Assembly: GCA_009846005.1 (NCBI GenBank)
Contig: VXYL01000067.1
Coordinates: 41,482 to 105,481 of the forward strand
Source of the DNA: Gammaproteobacteria bacterium
GTDB lineage: Bacteria; Pseudomonadota; Gammaproteobacteria; Pseudomonadales; Azotimanducaceae
DNA length: 64,000 nucleotides
Direction of reading: 5' to 3'
Part shown: in pieces, positions 25,844 to 36,205 of the stretch
Numbering within the stretch: position 1 is the first letter of the stretch
How the letters are laid out: every line of letters begins with the position of its first letter
Translations under genes and position numbers: made by a program
The notes under the pieces: model-generated
The model's input: only the letters and a program-made list of their open reading frames with translations
The model's database searches: none
Told to the model about the DNA's origin: nothing

Positions 25844-27535
25844 TTATTCCGCGCCGGATTCCGCGCCGGCGGCCTCGACCTTAGGCGTGTCATCCGCCAG
25901 GACGCGGAAGTCGATGGCGCCGTAGAGCATCTCGTCCCAGGACTGTAGACCCCAGGGTACCTCGCGGGTTGGATCCGGGTTCGCGGGGTTCTGCGCCGAG
26001 TTGTCCCACCAGGTTCGGTGAACGACCCGGGTACCGCCTGGGAGAACCTTGGGCTCCGTCAACAGGTAGGTGGTCTGCCAGTTGAAGTCGTAGTTCGGCA
26101 CGGAAAGAAGGACCTCTTCCGTTCCATCCGGGTAGAACGCGCGGAACTCGGACGCCTTGCCCCGGTAGTGCGCATGCGGCAGCAGGGTGTAGACCAGTAT
26201 GTCCTTCTCGAATGTGCGTTCGGCGGTTTCGGCGTGGTTCTTTGCGTGCGGCGGGATCTTGATCTCGCCGTTGATCAGCGCGGTCGAACGCAGACGGTGC
26301 TTCGGAGGCTCGTCATAGAGATAGATGCCGAACCGCGACGCGTCGGTCACGGCCTTGCCGTAGGGCGTGTAGTGCATCTGGAAGACGATGAACGACCCCG
26401 CCGGTAGCAGGGTTCCGGTGTCTTCCGGAAACTCCGCCGAAACCATGCCCGGCACGTAGCCCCCCAGACTGCCACGCTGGCGCTTGCCGTTCTCGTCCCG
26501 GCCCGGCATTGTCCAAGTGGTGATGACGTGGTGCAGTGCGGCGCGGTCGCCGGGCAGGATGTCGGAGGCGCGTACCCAGACGTCCTTTTCGAGGGGGTTC
26601 TTGACATACTGATACTTGTACTCGACCACGCCCGATGCCGGGACCTCGAAGGACGGGATGTCGATGACGACATCCGGCTCGCCTAACGGCCACTCCGGCC
26701 ATTCCTGATCCAGGATTGCCAGCGGATCATCGCCCTCGCCCCTCGGGGCGCCGGCTTCCGCCCAATGGACGATCATGCGGATCTCTTCCGTGGTCAGCGA
26801 GCGGTCATTGGAGAAATCTCCGTGCACCGGGTCGGCGTGCCACGGCGGCATGCGCTTGGTGCGGATCACTTCGCGGATCATGGGCGCGAAGCCGCGCACC
26901 ATGGGGTAGCCTGTCATGGCCCAGGGGCCGATGCCGCCCTCCCGATGGCAGGTCACGCAGTTGGCCGCGAGTATCGGCCCCACGTCCTCGGTGTAGGTGA
27001 GGTCCGTATCCGGTCGGTCGAAAGTCAGTGAGCAGTCGCCGGGATCCGCAGTGCCGCCGGCGACTTCCCGACCAGCCAGGAAGTCCGCAAGCGCCGCGCC
27101 CGCCTTGGCGTTGCCGCGGTAGACCACCTGCCACTTGGCCGGATCGATGATCAAGACTTCGCCCGCCGCCCGGAAACCGAGCGACTCACCGATGATCTGC
27201 GTCTCGTCGACAAGCACCGGTGTTTTCGGACCTTCGCCAACTGCTCGTCGGTCAGCCAGACCGTCGGCATTGATCATCAGGAATTCGACATCCTGGTCGG
27301 CGTACTCGCCGGCAAGCGCTTCGAAGCGTTCGATGTCCCCGGCGACGGCCTCGCAGCCATTGGTATGGGACATCAGGACCACAGCCTTCATGTCCGAGAG
27401 GTAGTGCAATTCGTGCGAATCGCCGCGGTGGTCGAGCAGCTTGAAGTTGTCGACCCGGTCGCCGACGCCGTTGGCCGCGACGCTGAGCGCCGTCAAGCAC
27501 GCCATCAAGCTGCAAGCGATCAATATGCGCGTCAT
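25844..27535 (-). CDS. Redoxin - haem c - copper monooxygenase-like fusion protein
   Basis: Exported multidomain protein, 563 residues from ATG 27535 (signal peptide about 1-20). Residues 25-160 are a redoxin domain with one Cys (SHTNGCEAVAGD). Residues 180-270 hold a haem-c motif CVTCH (C193, C196, H197) in a planctomycete-type cytochrome setting (YTEDVGPILAANCVTCHR). Residues 290-540 resemble copper type II ascorbate-dependent monooxygenases, with candidate copper ligands H335-H336 in LHHVITTW, H388 in QMHYTPYG and HAH at 454-456. The parts suggest electron transfer from haem to a copper hydroxylation site. Substrate is unknown. GGGGAAA precedes the start. It is divergent from the second efflux operon. 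Confidence 0.85.
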   Translation of the reverse strand: MTRILIACSLMACLTALSVAANGVGDRVDNFKLLDHRGDSHELHYLSDMKAVVLMSHTNGCEAVAGDIERFEALAGEYADQDVEFLMINADGLADRRAVGEGPKTPVLVDETQIIGESLGFRAAGEVLIIDPAKWQVVYRGNAKAGAALADFLAGREVAGGTADPGDCSLTFDRPDTDLTYTEDVGPILAANCVTCHREGGIGPWAMTGYPMVRGFAPMIREVIRTKRMPPWHADPVHGDFSNDRSLTTEEIRMIVHWAEAGAPRGEGDDPLAILDQEWPEWPLGEPDVVIDIPSFEVPASGVVEYKYQYVKNPLEKDVWVRASDILPGDRAALHHVITTWTMPGRDENGKRQRGSLGGYVPGMVSAEFPEDTGTLLPAGSFIVFQMHYTPYGKAVTDASRFGIYLYDEPPKHRLRSTALINGEIKIPPHAKNHAETAERTFEKDILVYTLLPHAHYRGKASEFRAFYPDGTEEVLLSVPNYDFNWQTTYLLTEPKVLPGGTRVVHRTWWDNSAQNPANPDPTREVPWGLQSWDEMLYGAIDFRVLADDTPKVEAAGAESGAE

Positions 27536-27687
27536 GGAGTTTCCCCTTTCCGCCAGCGGGGCAGTATGGCGGCAACCGTCCGTCTGATCAATTCCGGATG
27601 GCCCGTTCCCGCTCTCGACGGTTTCCCCAGAGGACCACGTATGATATCCAATCACTCCGAATGGCCCCGCCACTTGAGGACAGGTAG

Positions 27688-28893
27688 TTGGCTTCGCATG
27701 CGCTTAGAACCGGCTCGATGGGCGAAAGGTCGCGAGTTGGTTCAAACCGACGGCGACCCGTCGCAGGCCCCGTGGTCTGCGTCATTGCGTGGCTGACACT
27801 CGCCGGGTGCGGTGGTGAGGGAGAAAGCGCCGACGGCACGGCCGCCGAGCGCGATGGCACCCAAAGCGCCGATGTAAGCGGGGACCACCGCCAACGCGGG
27901 CGAAACGGAGTGGGCACTGGCGACGAGGCCCCGCCGGTCCCCGTCAATGTCGCTCAAGTTCAACGCGGTACGATCGAGGCGTACTACGGGAGTTCGACAA
28001 ATCTGACCGCCGCCGAGGAGGCCGTCGTGGTCGCCCGCACCCAAGGCGTCGTCGAAGCGCTTTTCGCCGAAGAAGGCGACGTGGTGAAGGCAGGACAGGC
28101 GCTCGCCCAGCTCGAAACCGAACGGCTCAACCTCGAGCTGGCCCGCTCCAGGGCGCAACTCGATCGCCTGAAGACAGGCTACGAGCGCGCCCAACGCATG
28201 TTCGAGGCGAAGATGATCTCGCCCAACGACCACGACGACGCCAGGTTCGCGTTCGAAGCGGAGGAAACGAACCTGCGTCTACGCGAGTATGAGCTGAAGG
28301 AGGCCACAATCCGGGCGACCATCGACGGGGTGGTCACCCGTCGCCACATCAAGGTCGGCCACACGTTGAACCAGAACGCGCCCGCATTCGAGATGAAGCG
28401 CTTGGACGTCATCGAGGCGGAACTCAACGTGCCAGAACGGGAAATCCAGAACATCCGCCCTGACCAGCACGCCCGGGTCCGCATCGATGCGCTCGCCGAC
28501 GAGCAGTTCGACGGCAAGGTCACGCGGGTTGCCCCGGAGGTCGATGCCGGTTCCGGCACGTTCCGGGTGACGGTGACGCTCGGCAACGACGAGGCGCGTC
28601 TGAAACCCGGAATGTTCGCCCGCGTCGACGTTCGGATCGACCAACACACGGACGCACTCCTGGTACCGCTGGAAGCCGTGGTCACCCGGCGGGACGACAA
28701 CAGCCTGTTCGTCGTCGAAGGCGGCATGGTCGAACGCCGCGACGTCACCATGGGCTACGTATCCGACGGCAACGTCGAAATCCTGAACGGCGTCGGCGCA
28801 GGAGAATGGGTCGTGACCACTGGCCACGGCGGACTGCGCAACGGCGCCCGGGTGTCGGTCGTGGACGACACGGGCCCGGTGGGTTCCGGTTAG
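27688..28893 (+). CDS. Lipoprotein adaptor (MFP/HlyD family) of an RND efflux system
   Basis: Periplasmic adaptor, 401 residues. An RRRP basic stretch and hydrophobic segment end in the lipobox LAGC with Cys41, so it is probably lipid-anchored. A disordered Gly/Asp-rich linker (42-80) follows, then the lipoyl half (VVKAGQALAQLETERLN), a short hairpin (RSRAQLDRLKTGYERAQRMFEAKM), a second lipoyl half (ATIDGVVTRRHIKVG) and barrel domains. The start is a TTG at 27688, chosen because GAGGA lies 7 nt upstream; an ATG at 27718 without such a site is the alternative. It is the first gene of an adaptor-RND-RND operon. Confidence 0.92.
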   Translation: MASHALRTGSMGERSRVGSNRRRPVAGPVVCVIAWLTLAGCGGEGESADGTAAERDGTQSADVSGDHRQRGRNGVGTGDEAPPVPVNVAQVQRGTIEAYYGSSTNLTAAEEAVVVARTQGVVEALFAEEGDVVKAGQALAQLETERLNLELARSRAQLDRLKTGYERAQRMFEAKMISPNDHDDARFAFEAEETNLRLREYELKEATIRATIDGVVTRRHIKVGHTLNQNAPAFEMKRLDVIEAELNVPEREIQNIRPDQHARVRIDALADEQFDGKVTRVAPEVDAGSGTFRVTVTLGNDEARLKPGMFARVDVRIDQHTDALLVPLEAVVTRRDDNSLFVVEGGMVERRDVTMGYVSDGNVEILNGVGAGEWVVTTGHGGLRNGARVSVVDDTGPVGSG

Positions 28894-28926
28894 CCCCGAG
28901 CCCCACGCTGGCGCCCGGGTCATGCC

Positions 28927-31900
28927 ATGAACATCGTCGCGACCGCGATCGCCCGGCCCGTCACCGTCGCGATGGCGACGTTCGCCGTGGCGCTCTTCGG
29001 CGGCCTCTCCCTCGACCGCCTTGGCCTGAATCTCCTCCCGGAACTCGCCTACCCCACGTTGACGGTTAGGACGGACTTCGAAGGCGCCGCGCCGGCCGAA
29101 GTCGAGGAACAGATCACCCGCCGGCTGGAGGAACGCGTCGGGGTCATCAACGGGCTGCGGCGCATGCACTCCATCTCCGCGGCCGAGCGGTCCGACGTGG
29201 TGCTGGAGTTCGCCTGGGGCACGGACATGACCAACGCCGCAGTGGAAGTCCGCGAGAAACTCGACCTGGTGCGGCTGCCGTTGGAGGTCGAACGACCGTC
29301 CATCCTGCGCCTGAACCCCAACCTGGACCCGATCGCCCGGTCCGCCGTCGTGCTCAAGGAACGCGAGGCGGGCGCCGAGACGGCGCAGCTCCAGGAGCTG
29401 CGCCGTTTCGCCGAAGAAGTCGTCAAGAAGCGGCTCGATCCGGTAATCGGCGTCGCCGCGGTGCTGGTCAGCGGCGGCTTCGAGGACGAGATCGCCGTGG
29501 ATGTCGACCAGGAACGGCTCGCCCAACTCGGCATGAGCGTGCAGTCGTTGGGGCAGCGCCTGCAGGCCGCCAACATCAACCTCTCGGGCGGGCGGCTGAC
29601 GGCGCGGGGCGAAGAATTCCTGGTGCGCACCGTCAACGAGTTCGAGTCCGTCGGCGACATCGCCGACACGATCGTTTTCCAGGACCAGGGCCGCGTGCTG
29701 CGTTTGCGGGACGTGGCGACGGTCTACGAGAGCCACAAGGAACGCGACAGCGTCATGCGCGTCGACGGCAACGAGGCCATCGAGATCGCCATGTACAAGG
29801 AGGGCGACGCCAATACCGTGGCGGTCGCCGCCGCCATCCACCAGCGGATGGACGAGATCGCGGCCGATCTCCCCGCCAACTACGAGCTCGTGACCATCTA
29901 CGACCAGGCCGAGTTCATCTCGGCGGCTATCGACGAGGTGCGCTACGCCGCGATCATCGGCGGCCTGCTCGCGGTGATCGTGCTGTACCTGTTCCTGAAG
30001 GACGTACGCAGCACGCTGATCGTCACCGCGACCATTCCCGTCTCCGTGCTGGCCACTTTCGTGCTCATGGACGCCTTCGACATCACCCTGAACATCATGA
30101 GCCTCGGCGGGATCGCGTTGGCCGTGGGGATGCTGATGGACAACGCCATCGTCGTTCTGGAGAACATCGCTCGGCATCGCAACGATCCCTTGACCACGCT
30201 CCGCGATGCGGCACGACGCGGCACCGGCGAGATGGGCGGCGCCGTGCTGGCATCGACCATGACCACGATCGCGGTATTCCTGCCCCTGGCCTTCGTCGAG
30301 GGCATCGCCGGCCAATTGTTCCGCGACCAGGCGCTAACGGTCACGTTCGCCCTGCTGGCATCGCTGGTGCTCGCCTTCACCCTGATTCCGATGCTGTCGG
30401 CAATCGCCCCACAACGCAATGCGGCGACGACCGAGGGCACGGCGTCCGCGCCATGGTGGCGTCGTGGTCTCGGGGTGCCCTTTCGCATGGCCGTGCGCGG
30501 CACCGTGGCGGGCTGGCGACTCGCCAAGCGGGCAATGGCGCTCTTGGCCCGTCCCGCGGAGTGGACTTTCGACCAGGTCTACGACCGGGTCTTTGCAGGT
30601 TACGACGTACTGCTGCGAAGCGCCTTGCGCTTTCGGGCGCTCACACTGTCCGTTGCCTTCGCCGCCCTTGGCGGCGCCGCCGCCTTGGTGCCGGACCTCC
30701 CGGTGGAACTGATTCCCCCGCTCTCGCAGGGCGAGTTCCGGGTCGACATCGAACTCGAACCGGGTACCCGGTTGGAACTCACCGATGCATTGCTCGCCGA
30801 GGCGCAACAGACGTTGCTCACGTTTCCCGGCGTCGCGACCACCTATTCGGTAGCCGGCACCGGCGGCAGACTCGATGCCAGCGCGTCCCGAGGCGGCGAA
30901 CAGATCGGCGAACTCAGCGTGGTTCTGGAGCCGGACGCAACGCCTTCGGACGAAGCACGGGTGATGTCGTTGACGCGAGACCGTCTCGAGTCGGTTCCCG
31001 CCGCGCAGTTCACCGTGGAACGTCCGCAGCTTTTCACGTTCGCGACGCCGCTCGAGATCGAAATCGCAGGCAACGACCTGCAGGCCCTGGAGATGGTGGC
31101 GAACCGGCTGACTGCGGTCATGTCGGCATCGCCGTCGTTCAGCGATGTGGAGTCGAGCATCCGGCCCGGCTATCCGGAACTGCAGATCGAGTTCGACCAG
31201 GAGCGCACCGCCGCGACCGGGCTGTTCGTACCGGACGTCGCCAACCGGGTGGTTCGGAAAATCCGCGGCGACGTCCCCACGAAGTTCACCTGGCGCGACA
31301 AGCGCGTTGACATCCGGATCCGCCTGGATGAGGCGGAACGCAACTCCAAAGCGGACGTCGAAAACCTGCTGGTCGATGCCGGGAATCGGCAGATCCGTCT
31401 CGGCGCACTCGCGGAAGTATCGATGGCCGTGGGTCCCGCGGACATCCAGCGCATCGGCCAGAAGCGCGTCGCCGTGGTCAGCGCGCACGTGGACCACGGC
31501 GATCTGGCCTTGGGCGGCGAAGAAGCGCTGGACCTGCTCGCCGGGATTCCCCACCCGCCCAACGTGACCAGCCGGATCAGCGGCCAGGCGGAGGAAATGG
31601 AAGCCTCGTTCACGTCGCTGCAACTGGCGCTCTTGTTGGCGCTCATCCTCGTCTACCTGGTGATGGCGTCGCTCTTCGAGTCATTGCTGCATCCGTTCGT
31701 GATCATGTTCACGGCGCCGCTGGCCGCGATCGGCGCGGTGTTGGGAATCTACCTCGCCGGCGTCTCGATCTCGGTGGTGGTGTTCATCGGCGCGATCCTC
31801 CTAGTCGGCATCGTCGTCAACAACGCCATCGTGCTCGTGGACCGCGTCAATCGGCTACGGCTCGACGGACTCGACCGCCGGACCGCGGTGATCACCGGGG

Positions 31901-32133
31901 CCCGGCAGCGGTTCCGGCCGATCATGATGACGACGATCACCACCGTCCTCGGACTGCTGCCGATGGCCATCGGCCTCGGCGAGGCGTCGGAACTGCGCAC
32001 CCCCATGGCGATCACCGTGATCGGCGGCTTGTTGGGGGCCACCTTGCTGACCCTCGTGGTGATCCCCGTCGTGTACGATCTCGTTGACCGCAAGCAGATC
32101 CACGGGGACGTGTTCGAGGAGGCCCGGGCATGA
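28927..32133 (+). CDS. RND efflux permease
   Basis: Inner-membrane RND transporter of 1068 residues. The N-terminal helix (VATAIARPVTVAMATFAVALFGG) is followed by the porter domain and TM2-6. TM4 reads GMLMDNAIVVLEN, with D405 kept and the second acid replaced by N406, a pattern common outside the AcrB branch. A cytoplasmic loop is expanded near 495-540. The late ILLVGIVVNNAIVLVDRVNRLR closes the second half. It starts 33 nt after the adaptor gene and ends overlapping the next RND gene (ATGA). Two RND genes behind one adaptor recall the MdtABC arrangement. Confidence 0.93.
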   Translation: MNIVATAIARPVTVAMATFAVALFGGLSLDRLGLNLLPELAYPTLTVRTDFEGAAPAEVEEQITRRLEERVGVINGLRRMHSISAAERSDVVLEFAWGTDMTNAAVEVREKLDLVRLPLEVERPSILRLNPNLDPIARSAVVLKEREAGAETAQLQELRRFAEEVVKKRLDPVIGVAAVLVSGGFEDEIAVDVDQERLAQLGMSVQSLGQRLQAANINLSGGRLTARGEEFLVRTVNEFESVGDIADTIVFQDQGRVLRLRDVATVYESHKERDSVMRVDGNEAIEIAMYKEGDANTVAVAAAIHQRMDEIAADLPANYELVTIYDQAEFISAAIDEVRYAAIIGGLLAVIVLYLFLKDVRSTLIVTATIPVSVLATFVLMDAFDITLNIMSLGGIALAVGMLMDNAIVVLENIARHRNDPLTTLRDAARRGTGEMGGAVLASTMTTIAVFLPLAFVEGIAGQLFRDQALTVTFALLASLVLAFTLIPMLSAIAPQRNAATTEGTASAPWWRRGLGVPFRMAVRGTVAGWRLAKRAMALLARPAEWTFDQVYDRVFAGYDVLLRSALRFRALTLSVAFAALGGAAALVPDLPVELIPPLSQGEFRVDIELEPGTRLELTDALLAEAQQTLLTFPGVATTYSVAGTGGRLDASASRGGEQIGELSVVLEPDATPSDEARVMSLTRDRLESVPAAQFTVERPQLFTFATPLEIEIAGNDLQALEMVANRLTAVMSASPSFSDVESSIRPGYPELQIEFDQERTAATGLFVPDVANRVVRKIRGDVPTKFTWRDKRVDIRIRLDEAERNSKADVENLLVDAGNRQIRLGALAEVSMAVGPADIQRIGQKRVAVVSAHVDHGDLALGGEEALDLLAGIPHPPNVTSRISGQAEEMEASFTSLQLALLLALILVYLVMASLFESLLHPFVIMFTAPLAAIGAVLGIYLAGVSISVVVFIGAILLVGIVVNNAIVLVDRVNRLRLDGLDRRTAVITGARQRFRPIMMTTITTVLGLLPMAIGLGEASELRTPMAITVIGGLLGATLLTLVVIPVVYDLVDRKQIHGDVFEEARA

Positions 32134-35100
32134 TCGTCTCTCGCGCCGCCATCCGCCGCCCCGTCACGGTCGGCATGGTGTTCATCGGTCTGGTGATCGT
32201 CGGCGCGTTCGCCGGGCTGCGCATGGCCGTCGAGCAGTATCCCGAGCAGGAAAGCTCCTACATCGGCATCGGCATTCCCTACGGCTCGACGTCGACCCAG
32301 GAAGTCGAGCGCAACGTCACCCGTCCAGTGGAGGAGATCCTCTCCACCATGGGCGGCATCGACCGCATGTATTCCCGAACGCGCACGGGCCGGGTATGGG
32401 TCTCGATGCAGCTAGAGGACGGCGAGGACGTCGCCGCCAAGGGCATCGAAGCCAAGGAACTCGTCGAGAGCATCCGGCACCGGCTACCCGACGACATCCG
32501 GCACATCCAGCTCGGCGGCTGGGATGAAGGCGAGGACGCGCCGATCCTGTCCTTCGTCATCGCCGCCCCCAACCTGGACCAGGAGGACGCCTGGCGGTTG
32601 CTCGACGCCCGCGTCCGGATGGTGCTCGAACGGGTTCCCGGGGTAAGTTCCGTCCACCTGTTCGGAGCCAAGCAGCAGTACGTGCGCATCGCCCTCGACC
32701 CCGGTCGTCTCGAGGCGCACGGGCTCGACGTTCTCGACGTGCAGCGACGCCTGTCGGACGAGAACTTCTACCTGTCGGCCGGCAGCATCGACCTGGCGAG
32801 ACTCGAGACCCAGGTGCGGCCGTTGGGCCGGTTCGGCGGACTCAGCGACATTCTCGACCTGCCCGTGCGTCCAGGCCTCTCGGTGGGCGACATCGCAACC
32901 GTCGAATACGTGCCCCGGGACGAGGCCGACCAGCGCCGCCTGAACGGCGACGACGCCCTAGGCGTGTCGGTATACAAGAAGCCCGAGGCGAACCTGGTCG
33001 CCGTCGCCCACGACGTGCGGGGCGCCATGGACCGGGCGGCAGAGGATCCGGAACTCGCCGAGGCGTCGTTCCTGACCGTCAGCGACCAGGCCGAACCCGT
33101 GCTGCGGTCCCTGGAGAATCTCATCCAGAACGGTGTCATTGGCGGCGCGCTCTCGGCGATCGTCCTATTGGCCTTCATACGTCGCCTCTTCCCGACGTTG
33201 CTCATTGCCGCAACCGTGCCCCTGGCGCTCGTCGCCACCCTCGGCGCCATGTATTTCGCCGGTCTGACGCTCAATGTCCTGTCGCTCGTCGGGCTGATGC
33301 TCGCGGTGGGCCTGCTCGTGGACAACGCGGTCGTGGTGTCCGAGTCCATCGCCCTCAAGCGCCGCGACCACGGCTTGAGCCCATTTGAGGCGGCCGACCG
33401 GGGCGTCACGGAGGTGGGCCTCGCGATCACCGCCGGAACGCTCACGACCATCGTCGTGTTCGTGCCGACCCTGTTCCTGGAGATGGTCGGTACGACGACG
33501 GCGATGCGCAACGTGGCCATCCCCCTTTGTACATCCATCGCCGCGTCGCTGGTCATCGCGACCACCCTGATTCCGAGCCTCCTCGCGCGGATGCCCGAGG
33601 GTCGCGGCGAACCACGGCACCGGGTCTTCGAACGACTGGGCAATGCCTACGAGCGGATCGTGCTGTTCACCCTACGCCACCGCTATTCAGCCCTGTTGGT
33701 CGCGGCGCTGATCGCGGCGGCAGGCTGGTGGGGCTACACCCAGCTCGATGTCGACATGGAACCCGAGGAGGACAGCCAGACGCTGCAACTGCGGTTCTGG
33801 GTGCGCGGCACGATCGCGCTCGAACGCATGGAAGCCATCGTCGACGAGGTGGAAGCATCGATCATGGGTAGCCGGGAGGAACTCGGCATCGGCGACGTTT
33901 CCACGACGTTCGACTACGACCGTGCGGACGTCTACATCAACATGCGCGAAGACGCGCCCTACGCCGCCCCCGTCGTCAAGGATCGCATCCTCGCCATGAT
34001 GCCGTCCGTTCCCAACGTCAACTTCTACTTCCGGTCCTCCCGGGGTGGTCGAGGCTGGTCCCGGGGCGGCGACGGCGGGATGGGGGTGCGCCTGATCGGC
34101 GACTCCACCGAGCAACTGGTGACGATCGCCGAAGACGTCATCGCCATACTCGAAACGCTTCCCTACTTGAGCAACGTGCACACCGAGTCCGAGTCCAGCC
34201 GCATGGAGCTCACCGTTCACCTACGGCCCGAGCAGGCCGGTCAGTTCGGCGTGACCGGGCAGAATCTCGCGCGCAGCATCTCGGTGGCACTCGCCGGCGT
34301 GCAAATGCGCCGCGGACTCGATCAGGGCGGCTGGGAGGACAACATCCATCTCGAGATCGAGGATCGCGAGAACATCCGACTCGAGGATCTCAAGCGGCTG
34401 CCGATCTTCGTGCCGGGCGGCGGCACGGTGGCGCTCGAAGCGGTGGCCGATGTGCGCTTCCGGCCCGCCCTCGGCGGCATCCGCCGCGAGAACCGGGAAA
34501 CCGCGGCGACCGTCGAGTTCGATCTACGGCAGATCGCGCCGATGGAGGCCCGGCAGCGCGTCGAAGCCGTGATGCGCAACTTCGAGATGCCCACCGGCTA
34601 CCGCTGGGAAATGGGCCGGGACTTCGACCACGAGGCCGAACAGTTCCGCGACATGCTGATCATGATCGGCGCTGCGATCCTGCTCGTCTACATGCTGATG
34701 GGGGCGCTCTTCGAGTCGGCTCTGTTTCCGAGTGCGGTGCTGTTCTCCATCGCCTATTCCGCCGTCGGCGTGATGCTTTTCCTCTGGGCCACCGACACGC
34801 CGCTGACCCAGATGGCGATGGTCCATGGTGCTGTTGGCGGGCATCGTGGTGAACAACGGCATCGTGTTGCTGAACCGCGTCTTCCAACTCATGCGCGAGG
34901 GGCGCACACGGGAGGAAGCCATCGTTCAGGCCGGGCGGGACCGGCTCCGGCCCATCCTCATGACCGCCGCCACCACCGTCGCGGGACTGTTGCCGTTGGC
35001 TATCGGCGACGTGCGGATCGGCGGTTCCGGCGAAAGCTACATGCCGATGGCGCGCTCGATCATCGGCGGACTGACCTTCGCGACGGCGGTGACACTGCTG

Positions 35101-35181
35101 TTGACGCCGCTTCTGTTCGTTCACTTCGACAATCTGAAGCGCGGCGCACGGACTTTCTGGCGGAACGCAGTCCCCGCCTGA
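32130..35181 (+). CDS. RND efflux permease with a frameshift near the 3' end
   Basis: Second RND permease of the operon. The first frame runs normally from ATG 32130 through TM4 (GLLVDNAVVVSES, D398-N399) to about residue 898 (TPLTQMAMV). At about 34821-34824 the sequence passes from ATGGTC to ATGGTGCTG with one spacer base where homologues have a Gly codon. From 34825 the correct sequence continues in the next frame for 118 codons (LLAGIVVNNGIVLLNR, then IIGGLTFATAVTLLLTPLLF) to a TGA at 35181. The uncorrected first frame would end at 35270 with a nonsense Arg/His-rich tail. A sequencing or assembly error is the simplest cause; a real pseudogene is possible. Full product would be about 1017 residues. 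Confidence 0.85.
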
Positions 35182-35281
35182 CGAACCCGCGTTGGCTGCG
35201 GCTGGACGCCGTCGGTCGGCTATTTGACGTTTGCCGGGATTGCGGCCATTCTTGCACGTTGCGCGACTAACCGCGCACCTC

Positions 35282-35292
35282 GGGGGGGGGGG
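35282..35292 (+). repeat. 11-base G homopolymer serving as ribosome-binding region
   Basis: A run of 11 G ends one base before AATG, the start region of the TPR gene, and supplies its purine-rich ribosome-binding site. Such tracts can change length by slippage and are also typical sequencing-error sites. Confidence 0.8.
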
Positions 35293-35293
35293 A

Positions 35294-36205
35294 ATGATCC
35301 AGTTCTGGGCCTGGCCCGGGCACGGATCACGGACGAAATCGACGCAATGGACTGCTTGGAGGGACCGGTCCCGATCGGCTCTGAAGGCGTTTGTCGTCTT
35401 GATTTCCGTAGCGGTCTTCGTAACGGGCGCGACCGGCCACGGTGACCGGAACGAACACCTAGCCCACCTAGATGCCGAGATCGCGGCCGATCCGGATTCT
35501 GTTCCCCTCCTGATCGAGCGTTCCGCCGCCCACCGCCGGCTCGGTCACTACGAGGCGTCTCTCGCCGACCTCGACCGTGTGCTCGCGATCGCCCCGGACA
35601 ACCACCAGGTTTACTTCCTGCGTGGGCTCACGCACTTCCACAGCGGCAAACCCGCCGATGCGGAAACCGCCCTGCGGCGCTATCTGCAGGCCGTGCCGGA
35701 CAGCCCTGCCGGACGCATCGCGCTTGCCGAAACACTGGCGGAACAAGGTCACCACTTGGCGGCCGCCGACGAATACACGGTGGCCATTGGCGCGCAACCG
35801 ACGCCGGTACCTGATCACTACCTGGCCCGCGCGAAAGCCTACAGGGCAGCAGGCAAAGCCTATCTGGTCCTGGCCCTCGAGGGGCTGGACGAGGGCATGT
35901 CGACGATTGGACCTCTCGTGACGCTGCAGCGACTCGCAGTCGGGATCGAACTCGACCGCGACAACCCCGCCGGAGCGATCGCCCGCATCGACGAAGTCCT
36001 TGCGAAGGCGCCCCGAAAAGAAACCTGGCTCGTACAAAGAGGCCGGATTCTCGCGTCGATCGGTCGGGAATCCGAAGCCCTCGACGCTTTCCGGCTCGCA
36101 AGGGCCGCCATGAGTTCACTCCCTAGCAGGGTCCGTTCATCGCCCGCGATGAAAGCGCTCCGCGAGACCATCTCCGCCCACCTCGACAAGGACACCTCTC
36201 CATGA
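35294..36205 (+). CDS. TPR-repeat protein, membrane-anchored or exported
   Basis: Protein of 303 residues. A basic N-terminus (about 1-30) and hydrophobic stretch (ALKFVV-like, LISVAVFVTGATG near 32-48) form a long signal peptide or anchor. Then come tetratricopeptide repeats: LLIERSAAHRRLGHYEASLAD, VYFLRGLTHFHSGKPADAET and IALAETLAEQGHHLAAADE, plus less regular helices to the end. TPR proteins serve as protein-binding scaffolds. The TGA overlaps the ATG of the phosphatase gene, so the two are translationally coupled and probably work together. The ATG follows the poly-G tract. Confidence 0.88.
   Translation: MIQFWAWPGHGSRTKSTQWTAWRDRSRSALKAFVVLISVAVFVTGATGHGDRNEHLAHLDAEIAADPDSVPLLIERSAAHRRLGHYEASLADLDRVLAIAPDNHQVYFLRGLTHFHSGKPADAETALRRYLQAVPDSPAGRIALAETLAEQGHHLAAADEYTVAIGAQPTPVPDHYLARAKAYRAAGKAYLVLALEGLDEGMSTIGPLVTLQRLAVGIELDRDNPAGAIARIDEVLAKAPRKETWLVQRGRILASIGRESEALDAFRLARAAMSSLPSRVRSSPAMKALRETISAHLDKDTSP

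Noticed and set aside
28279..30315. A 678-codon antisense frame over the adaptor and RND genes
   Set aside because: Same cause: high G+C removes stops on the opposite strand. The sense genes are full-length family members.
34800..34840. Programmed ribosomal frameshift in the RND gene
   Set aside because: No slippery heptamer or downstream pseudoknot is apparent; an error or lesion is simpler.
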